Of a stretch of DNA of 20,596 nucleotides, positions 1-6,963 are shown piece after piece. The stretch is taken from the NCBI GenBank assembly GCA_903821255.1, contig CAIJKT010000080.1, forward strand, positions 1 to 20,596, written 5' to 3'. How positions within the stretch are numbered: the first letter of the stretch is position 1; every line of letters begins with the position of its first letter. The notes beneath the pieces were generated by a model that saw only the letters and a program-made list of their open reading frames with translations, searched no databases and had not been told where the DNA came from. This DNA is from an uncultured Lentisphaeria bacterium (lineage in GTDB: Bacteria > Verrucomicrobiota > Lentisphaeria > Victivallales > Victivallaceae). The position numbers and the translations under genes are program-made.

Positions 1-93
1 ATCGTCAAACAGCCCCAGCAATTCCTTCTGAAGCCCGTTGACTGTGCGCCATGGATTTAACAAACTCCAATTGTCATTTAACCTTGCTAACAT
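1..93 (-). CDS. Hsp20-family small heat-shock protein, N-terminal 31 codons
   Basis: Reading the minus strand from 93 gives an ATG and 31 open codons running off the window edge. The peptide starts MLARLNDNWSLLNPWR and ends LQKELLGLFDD. The NPW...LQ.E...LFDD pattern is typical of the N-terminal arm of bacterial Hsp20/alpha-crystallin chaperones, which are ATP-independent holdases that bind unfolding proteins in the cytoplasm. A near-perfect Shine-Dalgarno (AGGAGGTG, 105-98) lies six bases upstream of the ATG, and a good sigma70-type promoter lies at 238-210. The alpha-crystallin domain itself is outside the window, so the family call rests only on the arm. I see no CIRCE element upstream. Confidence 0.62.
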   Translation of the reverse strand, partial: MLARLNDNWSLLNPWRTVNGLQKELLGLFDD

Positions 94-209
94 TTTACAC
101 CTCCTGTTTTTCCGGTTTTCCGGTTTTATACTATCTGGTAAAGGTAACAGCAAAAGTCATGCCAAATTATCAAACAAGCTGGAACGCAAGTAAATCCTAT
201 ACTGCTATA

Positions 210-238
210 ATTATAACCATACTTGCGACATTATTCAA
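210..238 (-). promoter_or_regulatory. Sigma70-type promoter for the Hsp20-like gene
   Basis: On the minus strand, TTGAAT (238-233) is followed after exactly 17 bases by TATAAT (215-210). Transcription would begin near 203, leaving an untranslated leader of about 110 bases before the ATG at 93. The length of this leader leaves room for an RNA structure, but I could not identify a specific thermometer fold. Confidence 0.55.
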
Positions 239-319
239 GCGGAATCCTCATAGTTAACAGGTGAGACATAAAGGCGCATTTATTTTCATAAATCACTGAG
301 ACATATTGTCTCTGTGTGT

Positions 320-348
320 TTGCAATGATTCCCTCTGCGGGCTATATT
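320..348 (+). promoter_or_regulatory. Candidate promoter for the Cys-rich protein/thiE pair
   Basis: TTGCAA (320-325) and TATATT (343-348) are spaced by 17 bases, matching the sigma70 consensus at four and five of six positions. The predicted start near 355 leaves a leader of about 58 bases containing the TGCGGG/CCCGCA stem. The GAGACA-TAT-TGTCTC inverted repeat (298-312) lies just upstream of the -35 and could be an operator. Confidence 0.4.
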
Positions 349-413
349 TATTGATAACCGGCTAAACCCGCACGCAACGTATTGATATGAATTTACGGAG
401 TTGAAAGTTTAAG

Positions 414-791
414 ATGAAAGCTGGAGAATTCACCGAGTGCCCGCATTGCGGCCAAAGTACAGCGCTCAAGGAAAAAGTCCTGATGGACGGCTGGACCAAT
501 GTCGGAAAAGTGCTTGCCTGCGCCATCTGCGGAGAGAAAATTGCCGACATTCCTGAACCGCAGACCGCCGTGGCCGAAAAAGGCAAAGCGCTGTCCGGAT
601 TCGCCGCGCTGCTGCATACGGAAGCCGAGGAAAAACCGGAAATCAAAGTCAATGATGATGAAAAACAGTTCTGCCGCGACTGCGCGCACTTTATCGCGCA
701 CCCGTTTCTCAGCCGTTGCACCCTGCATAGAAAAGAAGTGAATCCAATGGACGACTGTCCGGATTTCAAGCCCAAACCCCAAGAGGTATAA
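414..791 (+). CDS. Small Cys-rich metal-site protein (zinc ribbon plus C-terminal Cys4 cluster)
   Basis: A 125-residue cytoplasmic protein of unknown function. The N-terminus has two CxxC knuckles (C9/C12 and C36/C39), a zinc-ribbon layout. Residues about 47-84 form a charged linker. The C-terminus has C87, C90, C102 and C115 in the pattern CxxCxxF-CxxxxxxV-DCPDF. This spacing resembles the small HiPIP-like iron-sulfur subunits of benzylsuccinate-synthase-type enzymes, but that similarity is my inference and zinc is equally possible. The in-frame codons upstream of ATG 414 run into a stop, so the start is fixed, although the nearest SD-like GGAG (397-400) is 13 bases away. The stop is one base before the TTG start of thiE, implying translational coupling and possibly a role linked to thiamine supply. 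Confidence 0.75.
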   Translation: MKAGEFTECPHCGQSTALKEKVLMDGWTNVGKVLACAICGEKIADIPEPQTAVAEKGKALSGFAALLHTEAEEKPEIKVNDDEKQFCRDCAHFIAHPFLSRCTLHRKEVNPMDDCPDFKPKPQEV

Positions 792-792
792 A

Positions 793-1452
793 TTGATCAG
801 CAGCCCGTTCCGCACCAAAGCCGAAAAAATGGATGCCTTTTCCCGTGTTGACATCTATCCGGTGATTTCCTCCGAGTTCACCAACGGCCGCGACGTTTTA
901 GATGTGCTGCGCCAAATCGCCGGGGGCGGAGCAAAAATCGTTCAGTTGCGGGAAAAGAATAAAACCAAAGCTGAAGTTTACCGGCTGGCGGTGGAATACC
1001 GCAGAATCACTGCTCAGTTCAATATGCTGCTGATCTTGAACGATCATCTTGATATCGCCCTGGCGGTTGACGCCGATGGAGTCCATCTGGGGCAGGATGA
1101 TCTGCCGCTGGCTCCGGCAAAAAAACTCGGCTTTAATCTGATCATCGGCAACTCCACGCATAATCTTGAAGAAGCGCTTGCCGCGCAGGCCGCCGGCGCT
1201 GATTACATCAACATCGGCCCGATTTATCCGACCGGCACCAAAGCCGTCGCCTGCGGCGCGATCGGCCTGGAAACGCTGAAAACCGTATCCGCCAGGGTAT
1301 GTATGCCGTTCACGGTGATGGGCGGCATTAAAGCCTGCCATATTCCTGAACTTCTCGCCTGCGGCGCCGCAAAAATCGCGATGGTTACCGAAATCACCCA
1401 GGCCGATGACATCCGCGCCCGCGTCACAGAACTCCGCAGTTTATTTGCCTGA
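793..1452 (+). CDS. thiE: Thiamine-phosphate synthase
   Basis: ThiE joins hydroxymethylpyrimidine pyrophosphate to thiazole phosphate to give thiamine monophosphate and pyrophosphate in the cytoplasm. The 219-residue length matches the family (E. coli about 211). Recognisable TIM-barrel blocks are VQLREK (50-55), LILNDHLDIALAVDADGVHL followed by GQDDLP, IIGNSTHN, YINIGPIYPTGTK, which binds the phosphate, and PFTVMGGI. The start is TTG at 793, with AGAGG (782-786) six bases upstream. The next in-frame ATG (829) has no ribosome-binding site and would truncate the protein by twelve residues, so TTG is preferred. It lies directly after the Cys-rich gene. No other thiamine genes are present, and I found no complete TPP riboswitch upstream. 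Confidence 0.93.
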   Translation: MISSPFRTKAEKMDAFSRVDIYPVISSEFTNGRDVLDVLRQIAGGGAKIVQLREKNKTKAEVYRLAVEYRRITAQFNMLLILNDHLDIALAVDADGVHLGQDDLPLAPAKKLGFNLIIGNSTHNLEEALAAQAAGADYINIGPIYPTGTKAVACGAIGLETLKTVSARVCMPFTVMGGIKACHIPELLACGAAKIAMVTEITQADDIRARVTELRSLFA

Positions 1453-1558
1453 TATCTATAATTTAAGAATGGATACTGGCGGAACAAAATGTGCCTTCTT
1501 TTTAAATTTTGCTGATTATTGCCCATATTTATATCCAGAGCATTTATTTTTATTAAAT

Positions 1559-1602
1559 AATATGTATTACATATTGACATATATGTATTGGCGCATTATA
1601 AT
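1559..1602 (+). promoter_or_regulatory. Consensus sigma70 promoter with nested palindromic operators
   Basis: TTGACA (1574-1579) and TATAAT (1597-1602) are both exact consensus hexamers separated by 17 bases, giving a start near 1609 and a leader of about 24 bases to the GntR ATG. A perfect 17-base palindrome AATATGTA-T-TACATATT (1559-1575) overlaps the -35. A second palindrome ACATATATGT (1577-1586) starts inside the -35, and ATATGTATT is directly repeated 21 bases apart (1560-1568 and 1581-1589), about two helical turns. The larger palindrome contains the GT-N3-AC core seen in operators of FadR-subfamily GntR regulators. Autorepression by the adjacent GntR protein is the natural inference. 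Confidence 0.8.
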
Positions 1603-1632
1603 TTTAAAATAAACAATGAAGGAACTGTGAAG

Positions 1633-2337
1633 ATGTTCACTCCGATAAATCAGGAACCATTGACCGATCAAGTTGAGAAAAAGATTCATGAGTACATAAA
1701 AGTCAACCGGCTGCGCCCCGGAGACAATTTTCCAAAAGAGGAAGAGATGGCGGCGATGCTTAAGATCAGCCGTCCGGTTGTCCGCGAGGCATTGAGCCGT
1801 GTGCGGATGATGGGGTTGGTGACATCGCGGAAGCGCCGCGGCATGGTTGTGGGCAAGCCAACGACTTTCAGTACTATCGCAAAAGTAATTAATCCCGATT
1901 ATATGGACCAGGATGAGCAGCAGGATTTCTTTAATCTGCGTATCACTATTGAGCTTGGGTTGTCTGATATCCTTTTGATGAATATCACTCCGGGCGATAT
2001 CGTGGAACTTGAGAAAGTGGTTAAACTGGAAGAGAGTAATCCGGCAGATTTCAAGCTGTATATGCGCTGTGACTATCAGTTTCACGCGCTAATCTATAAA
2101 GCCACCGGCAATAAATCTCTGGAAGCATTTCAAGGTCTTCTCTATCGCTTCTTTTCGGATATTAAGGCAAGAAAGGCGCTTGCCACGAAGGATTTTGCGG
2201 AACGATTCTCTGATCCGCAGAAAACAACTCATCGCGACGTTCTAGAAGCGATAAAAAGCGGCGATCCGGAGAACGTCCACCGGACAATGCGTAAACATCT
2301 CAGTTTCTATCTTCAAAAAATGAAGACTGGCAAGTGA
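1633..2337 (+). CDS. GntR-family transcriptional regulator, FadR/FCD subfamily
   Basis: A 234-residue DNA-binding repressor. Residues about 10-74 form the winged helix-turn-helix (LTDQVEKKIHEYI, PKEEEMAAMLKISRPVVREAL, then the wing SRKRRGMVV). Residues about 85-225 are an all-helical FCD ligand domain with the DYQFH motif, ATGN, and a late HRDVLEAI...H...H stretch that usually supplies metal-binding histidines for carboxylate effectors. ATG 1633 has AAGGA nine bases upstream. A longer reading from TTG 1588 is excluded because it would start inside the -35/-10 spacer. It heads a same-strand run of catabolic genes and probably controls them in response to a sugar acid or related carboxylate; the effector is unknown. 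Confidence 0.9.
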   Translation: MFTPINQEPLTDQVEKKIHEYIKVNRLRPGDNFPKEEEMAAMLKISRPVVREALSRVRMMGLVTSRKRRGMVVGKPTTFSTIAKVINPDYMDQDEQQDFFNLRITIELGLSDILLMNITPGDIVELEKVVKLEESNPADFKLYMRCDYQFHALIYKATGNKSLEAFQGLLYRFFSDIKARKALATKDFAERFSDPQKTTHRDVLEAIKSGDPENVHRTMRKHLSFYLQKMKTGK

Positions 2338-2385
2338 GCTGAACCGATTTTAACAGGAAAATAGTTATATTTGGAAACAAAGCAG

Positions 2386-3768
2386 ATGATCCAATCAAAA
2401 ACATTTGAAATCAAACGGCGCTTTATTTGCGATACCGCAGTTATTGGCGGCGGAACCACAGGAATAGCAGCAGCTATTGCTTCCGCCCGGAACGGGGCAT
2501 GTACCATGCTGATTGAAAATCGCGGCCATCTGGGCGGTACCGCCACTGTAGTCCCGTCCTGGATGGGGTTTCATGCCCCGGACGGTTCGCAGGTGGTAAA
2601 AGGTATTCCGCTGGAATTGCTAACCGCGCTTCAAGCCAGGGGCGGGGCCACCCCGTTATATCCCGATCCCATCTGCGGCAGCATGGCGGCCGTTAATACG
2701 CACTGGTTGAAAATCGTTGCTGACGAGAAGATTAGAGATTCAGGAGTGCAGTTGCTTCTGCATACCAGATTTGTCGGAGTGGAAAAAACCGGCCGGAATA
2801 TTTCCGGCGTATATCTTTGGGGCGGCGAGGGGCTGATTTACGTTGACTGCAAATTTGTGATCGACTGTACCGATACTGGCGTCGCAGCGTTGGAGTCCGG
2901 CGAGAAAATGATCCGCGGCAGAGCCATTGACGGCAAGGTTCAGGTATCATCCTGGACGTTTGAAATCGGGAATGTGGATTTTCCGGAATTATCCGCTTAC
3001 TTCACTGAATATCCCGACGACCTCCGGCCATTTCCATTAAAAGATGCCGCTGCACACGTCCGTACCGTTTTGACTCAGGATGCTTTTGTGATGGGGGCCT
3101 TTACGCGACTGGTCGCCCGGGCGAAAGAAGACGGTATGCGGCTGCCGCGCAATAATATGCCCGGGGTGGTTTTTCCGGTCGCCGGAAAATTTGTGACTGT
3201 CGCCAGCCGGGTCGAAAATGTGGATACGTCCGACAGTTTAGCCTACACTCAGGCGGAAAGCACAGGCATCACCCAGGTTGAAATCTGGCTCGAGTTTCTT
3301 AAAAAGTATGTGCCCGGTTTCAAGAACTGCACCTTATCCGACACCTACGGCTCGATTGGTATTCGCGAAACTAATCACATGGTTGGAGTATATACCCTTA
3401 CCGCTGAAGATCTGCTCAGTGGACGGCGTTTCGACGATGTAATTGCGCTGGGAGGTTATCATCTCGACATCCATTCGCCGGATCATGACGGCATAGAAAC
3501 CAGATTCCCCGCCATATATATGATTCCGTACCGTGCTTTGCTGCCGCTGAACACCGGCAATCTGCTGGTGGCCGGCCGCGCGATTTCCGCAACCCATGAA
3601 GCACAGGCGTCGACCAGAGTGATTCCGATCAGCATGGCGGAAGGCGAGGCTGCAGGTACTGCGGCGGCGCTCTGTGTCGCCGCAGGCGTCTCTGCCGGAA
3701 ATGTTTCAATGGAAGAGTTGCAACGCAAGCTGTCAGGCGCCGGTGCGCTGATCAATCAGCAACAATAA
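2386..3768 (+). CDS. FAD-dependent oxidoreductase (FAD_oxidored-type)
   Basis: A 460-residue soluble flavoprotein with no signal peptide. The N-terminal Rossmann motif is GGGTTG (21-26), with the ribose-binding acidic residue E44 at the end of the second strand, followed by HLGGTAT. The C-terminal block GNLLVAGRAISATHEAQAST and the VIPISMAEGEAAGTAAAL helix are typical of the FAD_oxidored (PF12831) family, common in Lentisphaerota and Planctomycetota near glycan-degradation genes; substrates are mostly unknown. A sugar or sugar-acid hydroxyl is a reasonable inference from the neighbours. Start choice: ATG 2386 has GGAA nine to ten bases upstream, while an in-frame TTG at 2371 has AGGA about twelve bases upstream; I prefer ATG but both are possible. 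A 17-base gap separates it from the next gene. Confidence 0.87.
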   Translation: MIQSKTFEIKRRFICDTAVIGGGTTGIAAAIASARNGACTMLIENRGHLGGTATVVPSWMGFHAPDGSQVVKGIPLELLTALQARGGATPLYPDPICGSMAAVNTHWLKIVADEKIRDSGVQLLLHTRFVGVEKTGRNISGVYLWGGEGLIYVDCKFVIDCTDTGVAALESGEKMIRGRAIDGKVQVSSWTFEIGNVDFPELSAYFTEYPDDLRPFPLKDAAAHVRTVLTQDAFVMGAFTRLVARAKEDGMRLPRNNMPGVVFPVAGKFVTVASRVENVDTSDSLAYTQAESTGITQVEIWLEFLKKYVPGFKNCTLSDTYGSIGIRETNHMVGVYTLTAEDLLSGRRFDDVIALGGYHLDIHSPDHDGIETRFPAIYMIPYRALLPLNTGNLLVAGRAISATHEAQASTRVIPISMAEGEAAGTAAALCVAAGVSAGNVSMEELQRKLSGAGALINQQQ

Positions 3769-3785
3769 AACAGGAATGAGTTTTG

Positions 3786-4622
3786 ATGATAAAAACGTCA
3801 GACAATTTTGTGCTGGAAAGCGCAATTTTCCCCGGAATTGTCACTGCCGCGGAGCTTGATGAACTGGTAGCTGGAAATATTGCTGAGATTGAACTGTGCT
3901 GCGTCCGACACCGGTTTGATTACCATGATCCGGAGTGCGTCGGAAATATTTCCAAAGATATAAAATCCCGCGGAATTGCTGTTGCATCAGTGCATCTGCC
4001 TTTTGGCCCGGCGCTGGATATCAGCAACCGTGACCGGAAAATACGGACATTGGCGCTTGACGAACTTAAGACGGTCGTTGCTCTGTCCATGGATATGGGG
4101 GCGGACATAATGGTAATTCATCCCGGGGTGCATCTGGAAGATGGCGAAAACCGCAGTGAACGGCTGGAGACTGCCGCAGCGTCGATACGGCAATTGCTGG
4201 CGCAACTGCCGTCAACCGGCTTTACGCTGGCGGTGGAAAATCTGCCGCCCGGATATTTGGGGGAAACCGCTGTTGAATTACGGCGGTTGATTGATATGGT
4301 CGACGACGGGCGTACCGGATTCTGCCTGGACACCGGGCATGCGCACCTGACTGGTCAAATGACGGCATTGCTGCAGTGCTGCGGCCGCGAACTGGTCAAT
4401 ATCCATGTCCATGACAATTGCGGTGACGGCGACCGGCATCTGGCCCCGGGGCAGGGAACAATTGACTGGCCGGCACTGATGCTGTCGCTTCAGGTGTGCG
4501 GCTATGCCGGGCCGCTGACCTGGGAGATCGTCAATGAGGGCGATCCCGTAATACGCAGAAAGATATTGGCGCAATTCAATTCAGGACGTGAAGAATTCTG
4601 GATTAATAAGGAGGAGTTATGA
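3786..4622 (+). CDS. Sugar phosphate isomerase/epimerase-like TIM barrel
   Basis: A 278-residue xylose-isomerase-like TIM barrel (AP_endonuc_2 fold). Motifs appear in barrel order: VHLPFG with H70, VIHPGVH with H112, AVENLPPG with E151, FCLDTGHAH with D182 and H185, NIHVHDN with H207 and H209, and TWEIV with E247. E151, D182, H207/H209 and E247 fit the usual metal set, so it is probably an active divalent-metal isomerase, epimerase or lyase of this fold. The start is ATG 3786, with AGGA ten bases upstream; TTG directly before it would add only one residue. Its TGA overlaps the ATG of the next gene (ATGA), indicating tight coupling. Exact substrate cannot be read from sequence. Partnership with the preceding FAD enzyme, oxidation followed by isomerisation or elimination, is an inference. 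Confidence 0.87.
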   Translation: MIKTSDNFVLESAIFPGIVTAAELDELVAGNIAEIELCCVRHRFDYHDPECVGNISKDIKSRGIAVASVHLPFGPALDISNRDRKIRTLALDELKTVVALSMDMGADIMVIHPGVHLEDGENRSERLETAAASIRQLLAQLPSTGFTLAVENLPPGYLGETAVELRRLIDMVDDGRTGFCLDTGHAHLTGQMTALLQCCGRELVNIHVHDNCGDGDRHLAPGQGTIDWPALMLSLQVCGYAGPLTWEIVNEGDPVIRRKILAQFNSGREEFWINKEEL

Positions 4623-6025
4623 AGATCAATCTGGCAACAGACTCCCGGATTTTTTGCAGTAATTGCAGCGTGGAATTTCCCGCCCCGGAAATTGCCGGTT
4701 TTGCCGGCGGTGCGGGATATGGCGATACCGGCCTTTTCGGCAACCAGATGGCCTCGGTGGTGCGGCTGGACGACGCGTCTTTCCGGGTTTATCTGACCAG
4801 GAGATTATGGTTTTCCGACCGCACGACCAGGATGGATATCGGCTATATTGACACTCCGGCGATAGCGGCCTGGCCGGACATTAGGACGAATTTCAAGCAG
4901 TTGCGGCTTACCGGCCTGCCGGAAGGTTGCAGTTGCTCTCAACCGTATGTCATCCGGCGCGATAACCGGTTCGAGTTGTTCTTCTGGGTTCATGGCACCG
5001 GAATGATCCGCTATGTCAAATGCGTCAGTGAGAATGGAATCGATTTCCGGATAATCAATCTGGATAATCCATGTTTGTATCATCCATGCGACCAGGCAAT
5101 ACGTACCGACAGCAGCTCCGATGGTTTTCTGACCGTGAAAGATCATTTGCGACAGGCGAAAACCGCAATCAGCAACGAGTTGAAACAAAAGATTTCCAAT
5201 GATGCCACCACGGTTTATTTCGATGCAGATGCCGGTATATATGTAATGTTCTCCGTTTTGCTGCTGCGTTCGGACATGGCCCCGGAACGGCGGGTGGATT
5301 ACGACAATGCGGCGAACTGGCTGAGGGTGATCCACCGGCGCACCAGTTGCGACGGCATCGAATGGAGCGGCCCGGATATCGTGCTGCTGCCGGAGGCCGG
5401 CGAACGTGACGATCTGCAATTTTACGTGCTGCAGCAGTTGAAGCAGGCTGACCGGCTTTGCGGACTGGCCGGATATTATCCGGTTCATGATCAGGTTATG
5501 GATCTGGAGCCGATGGTCAGCCGCGATGGCGGCCGCAACTGGATCCGCAATCAGCGGCCGTGGCGGCTGCGCGACCGGATTCCGGGTTGTGACTGGCCGG
5601 TGCAGATGCTTTTCCCCGGCGGCATGATCGAGGCCGGCGGCTGGATATGGATGGTGGCGACCGCATTCAATTCTCAACACAATCAGGGCGGGAAGCTGGA
5701 ACCCGGCGAATACCGTCAGGAAAATATAATTATGCGGCAGAGGGACGACCGGTGGGCTGGCTTGATTAATCAGAACGGTCACGGCGAGATCATCACCGGG
5801 CCGATACAGTATGAACAATTCCGGCTGGAGACTGAAGCGCATGAGAAAGTTGAAGTAAGCCTGCTGTCGCCATATGGCAATGAATTAACCGCCTGCGGCC
5901 GGGTTGCCGCTGACGGCGCAATCGTATTTTTGGACGGAAGCGATTCCATTTATACCGGGGAATGGGTTCGGATGAGATTGCGTTTTGATACCACGGTCTA
6001 TAATCTCAACAGTGTAAACAGATAG
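4619..6025 (+). CDS. Uncharacterised beta-propeller protein, glycosidase/sialidase-like
   Basis: A 468-residue protein with no signal peptide that I cannot assign to a named family. It carries three Asp-box-like turns, SENGIDF (137-143), SCDGIEW (243-249) and SRDGGRNW (301-308). These S-x-D/N-G-x-x-W/F elements recur in blades of sialidase and GH43/GH32-type propellers. Aromatic-rich strands surround them, for example ELFFWVHG and GGWIWMVATAFN. The last ~70 residues look like an appended beta domain. It overlaps the TIM barrel gene by four bases and has a strong SD (AAGGAGG, 4608-4614) inside that gene, so it should be made in step with it. A cytoplasmic glycoside hydrolase or phosphorylase-like role on imported oligosaccharide is plausible, but catalytic acids are not evident to me. 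A 345-codon open frame on the opposite strand is a shadow. Confidence 0.8.
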   Translation: MKINLATDSRIFCSNCSVEFPAPEIAGFAGGAGYGDTGLFGNQMASVVRLDDASFRVYLTRRLWFSDRTTRMDIGYIDTPAIAAWPDIRTNFKQLRLTGLPEGCSCSQPYVIRRDNRFELFFWVHGTGMIRYVKCVSENGIDFRIINLDNPCLYHPCDQAIRTDSSSDGFLTVKDHLRQAKTAISNELKQKISNDATTVYFDADAGIYVMFSVLLLRSDMAPERRVDYDNAANWLRVIHRRTSCDGIEWSGPDIVLLPEAGERDDLQFYVLQQLKQADRLCGLAGYYPVHDQVMDLEPMVSRDGGRNWIRNQRPWRLRDRIPGCDWPVQMLFPGGMIEAGGWIWMVATAFNSQHNQGGKLEPGEYRQENIIMRQRDDRWAGLINQNGHGEIITGPIQYEQFRLETEAHEKVEVSLLSPYGNELTACGRVAADGAIVFLDGSDSIYTGEWVRMRLRFDTTVYNLNSVNR

Positions 6026-6056
6026 CCATTTTTATAAAAAAAGAAGGAATAAAATT

Positions 6057-6857
6057 ATGAGAGCGCCAAGGAAAAGTCTTGTGCTGGAAAAACTCCGTGC
6101 CGGAGAAACCGTTTTTTCGTTTAAGCTTAACTTGAATTGTTCGCGTCCGGTGGAAATTGCGGCGTTGTCAGGATATGACTGTGTATGGATTTGCAATGAG
6201 CATGTTCCTTCCGATTATTCCATTATGGAAAAACAGATACTGGCGGCCAAAGCTTACGGTATTGATTGCATGGTGAGGGTGCCGCGCGGTTCTTACAGCG
6301 ATTTGATAAAACCGCTTGAAATCGATGCCTCCGGAATTATGATTCCGCATATAATGAGCGCTGAAGACGCGAGGAAAATAGTGTGGCAGACCAGATTCCA
6401 CCCGGTCGGCCGGCGTCCGGTGGACGGCGGCAATGCTGACGGCATGTTCTGTATGCTGCCGAATGATGAATATTATAAATTTGCCAATGAAAACCGGTTT
6501 GTGGTTATCCAGATTGAAGACCCGGAGCCGATGAATGAATTAGACGCAATATGTTCCATTGACGGCATAGACATGATTTTCTTCGGGCCCGGAGATTTCA
6601 GCCAGGGTATTGGTACGCCCGGAGATTTCAGTAATCCGAAAATTGCAGAGACCAGGAAGCTTGTTGCTGAAGCTGCCCGCCGGCACGGGAAATTCGCCGG
6701 TACCGTAGCTGCGCCGGCAACGGTTGAAGAATATGCGGGGATGGGATATCAATTCCTTAATATCGGTGCCGACGTGATTGGACTCGGTAATTACTGTAAT
6801 GAACTGCAGGCAAAGCTCAAGTCAATTAAGATTAATAAAATCAACAGTATTTATTGA
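6057..6857 (+). CDS. HpcH/HpaI-family class II aldolase (2-keto-3-deoxy acid type)
   Basis: A 266-residue cytoplasmic TIM-barrel aldolase of the family that cleaves 2-keto-3-deoxy or 4-hydroxy-2-keto acids into pyruvate and an aldehyde. The family catalytic set is visible: H49 in ICNEHVPSDY, R74 in VRVPRGSY, metal ligands E154 in QIEDPEP and D180 in FFGPGDFSQGIG, plus the glycine loop GVIPH-like SGIMIPHIMS (92-101). The start has GAAGGA eight bases upstream. Members include HpaI, GarL and RhmA; this one is closest in overall look to the sugar-acid (RhmA/GarL) side, but the substrate is not determined. In this operon it would supply the carbon-splitting step after oxidation and isomerisation of the sugar, feeding pyruvate to central metabolism. 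Confidence 0.88.
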   Translation: MRAPRKSLVLEKLRAGETVFSFKLNLNCSRPVEIAALSGYDCVWICNEHVPSDYSIMEKQILAAKAYGIDCMVRVPRGSYSDLIKPLEIDASGIMIPHIMSAEDARKIVWQTRFHPVGRRPVDGGNADGMFCMLPNDEYYKFANENRFVVIQIEDPEPMNELDAICSIDGIDMIFFGPGDFSQGIGTPGDFSNPKIAETRKLVAEAARRHGKFAGTVAAPATVEEYAGMGYQFLNIGADVIGLGNYCNELQAKLKSIKINKINSIY

Positions 6858-6882
6858 GCCGGATAATCTGCATCATCATAAT
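6854..6882 (+). promoter_or_regulatory. Candidate internal promoter before the GH5-SGNH gene
   Basis: TTGAGC (6854-6859, overlapping the aldolase stop) and CATAAT (6877-6882) are spaced by 17 bases. The 106-base gap here is the largest in the operon before the final pilin gene, which allows the secreted enzyme to be transcribed separately. Match quality is moderate, four and five of six. Confidence 0.33.
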
Positions 6883-6963
6883 GAATATCTCATAAAGTAA
6901 GGATGCCGCGCTTAAAAAAATATGAAACAACGTGTAATTATTAACCATTTAAGGAATGTGACT

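Larger units (their letters stand above)
94..413. other. Intergenic region between Hsp20-like gene and Cys-rich gene
   Basis: This 320-base stretch has no credible gene. It holds the minus-strand promoter for the Hsp20-like gene and a plausible plus-strand promoter at 320-348. The 9-base word TGAGACATA occurs twice (262-270 and 297-305), offset by 35 bases. The second copy is part of an inverted repeat GAGACA-TAT-TGTCTC (298-312). A longer stem can form between TGCGGG (336-341) and CCCGCA (367-372) in the leader of the downstream gene. Confidence 0.5.

Noticed and set aside
51..257. A 68-codon plus-strand open frame near the left edge
   Set aside because: It overlaps the strongly supported minus-strand Hsp20-like start and its promoter, has no SD, and its product resembles no known family.
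296..372. CTGAGA and nearby hairpin bases as a possible TPP riboswitch for thiE
   Set aside because: The 3' half of the riboswitch core (CCTGATC-type box followed by the TAATACC-GCG segment) is absent, and the surrounding stems do not form the thi-box layout.
1588..1632. A TTG start adding 15 residues to the GntR regulator
   Set aside because: It falls between the -35 and -10 hexamers of a consensus promoter, so it would not be transcribed; ATG 1633 has a good SD.
4805..5842. A 345-codon minus-strand open frame
   Set aside because: It is the antisense shadow of the propeller gene, which has a strong SD, operon spacing and Asp-box motifs; the shadow has no recognisable domain.
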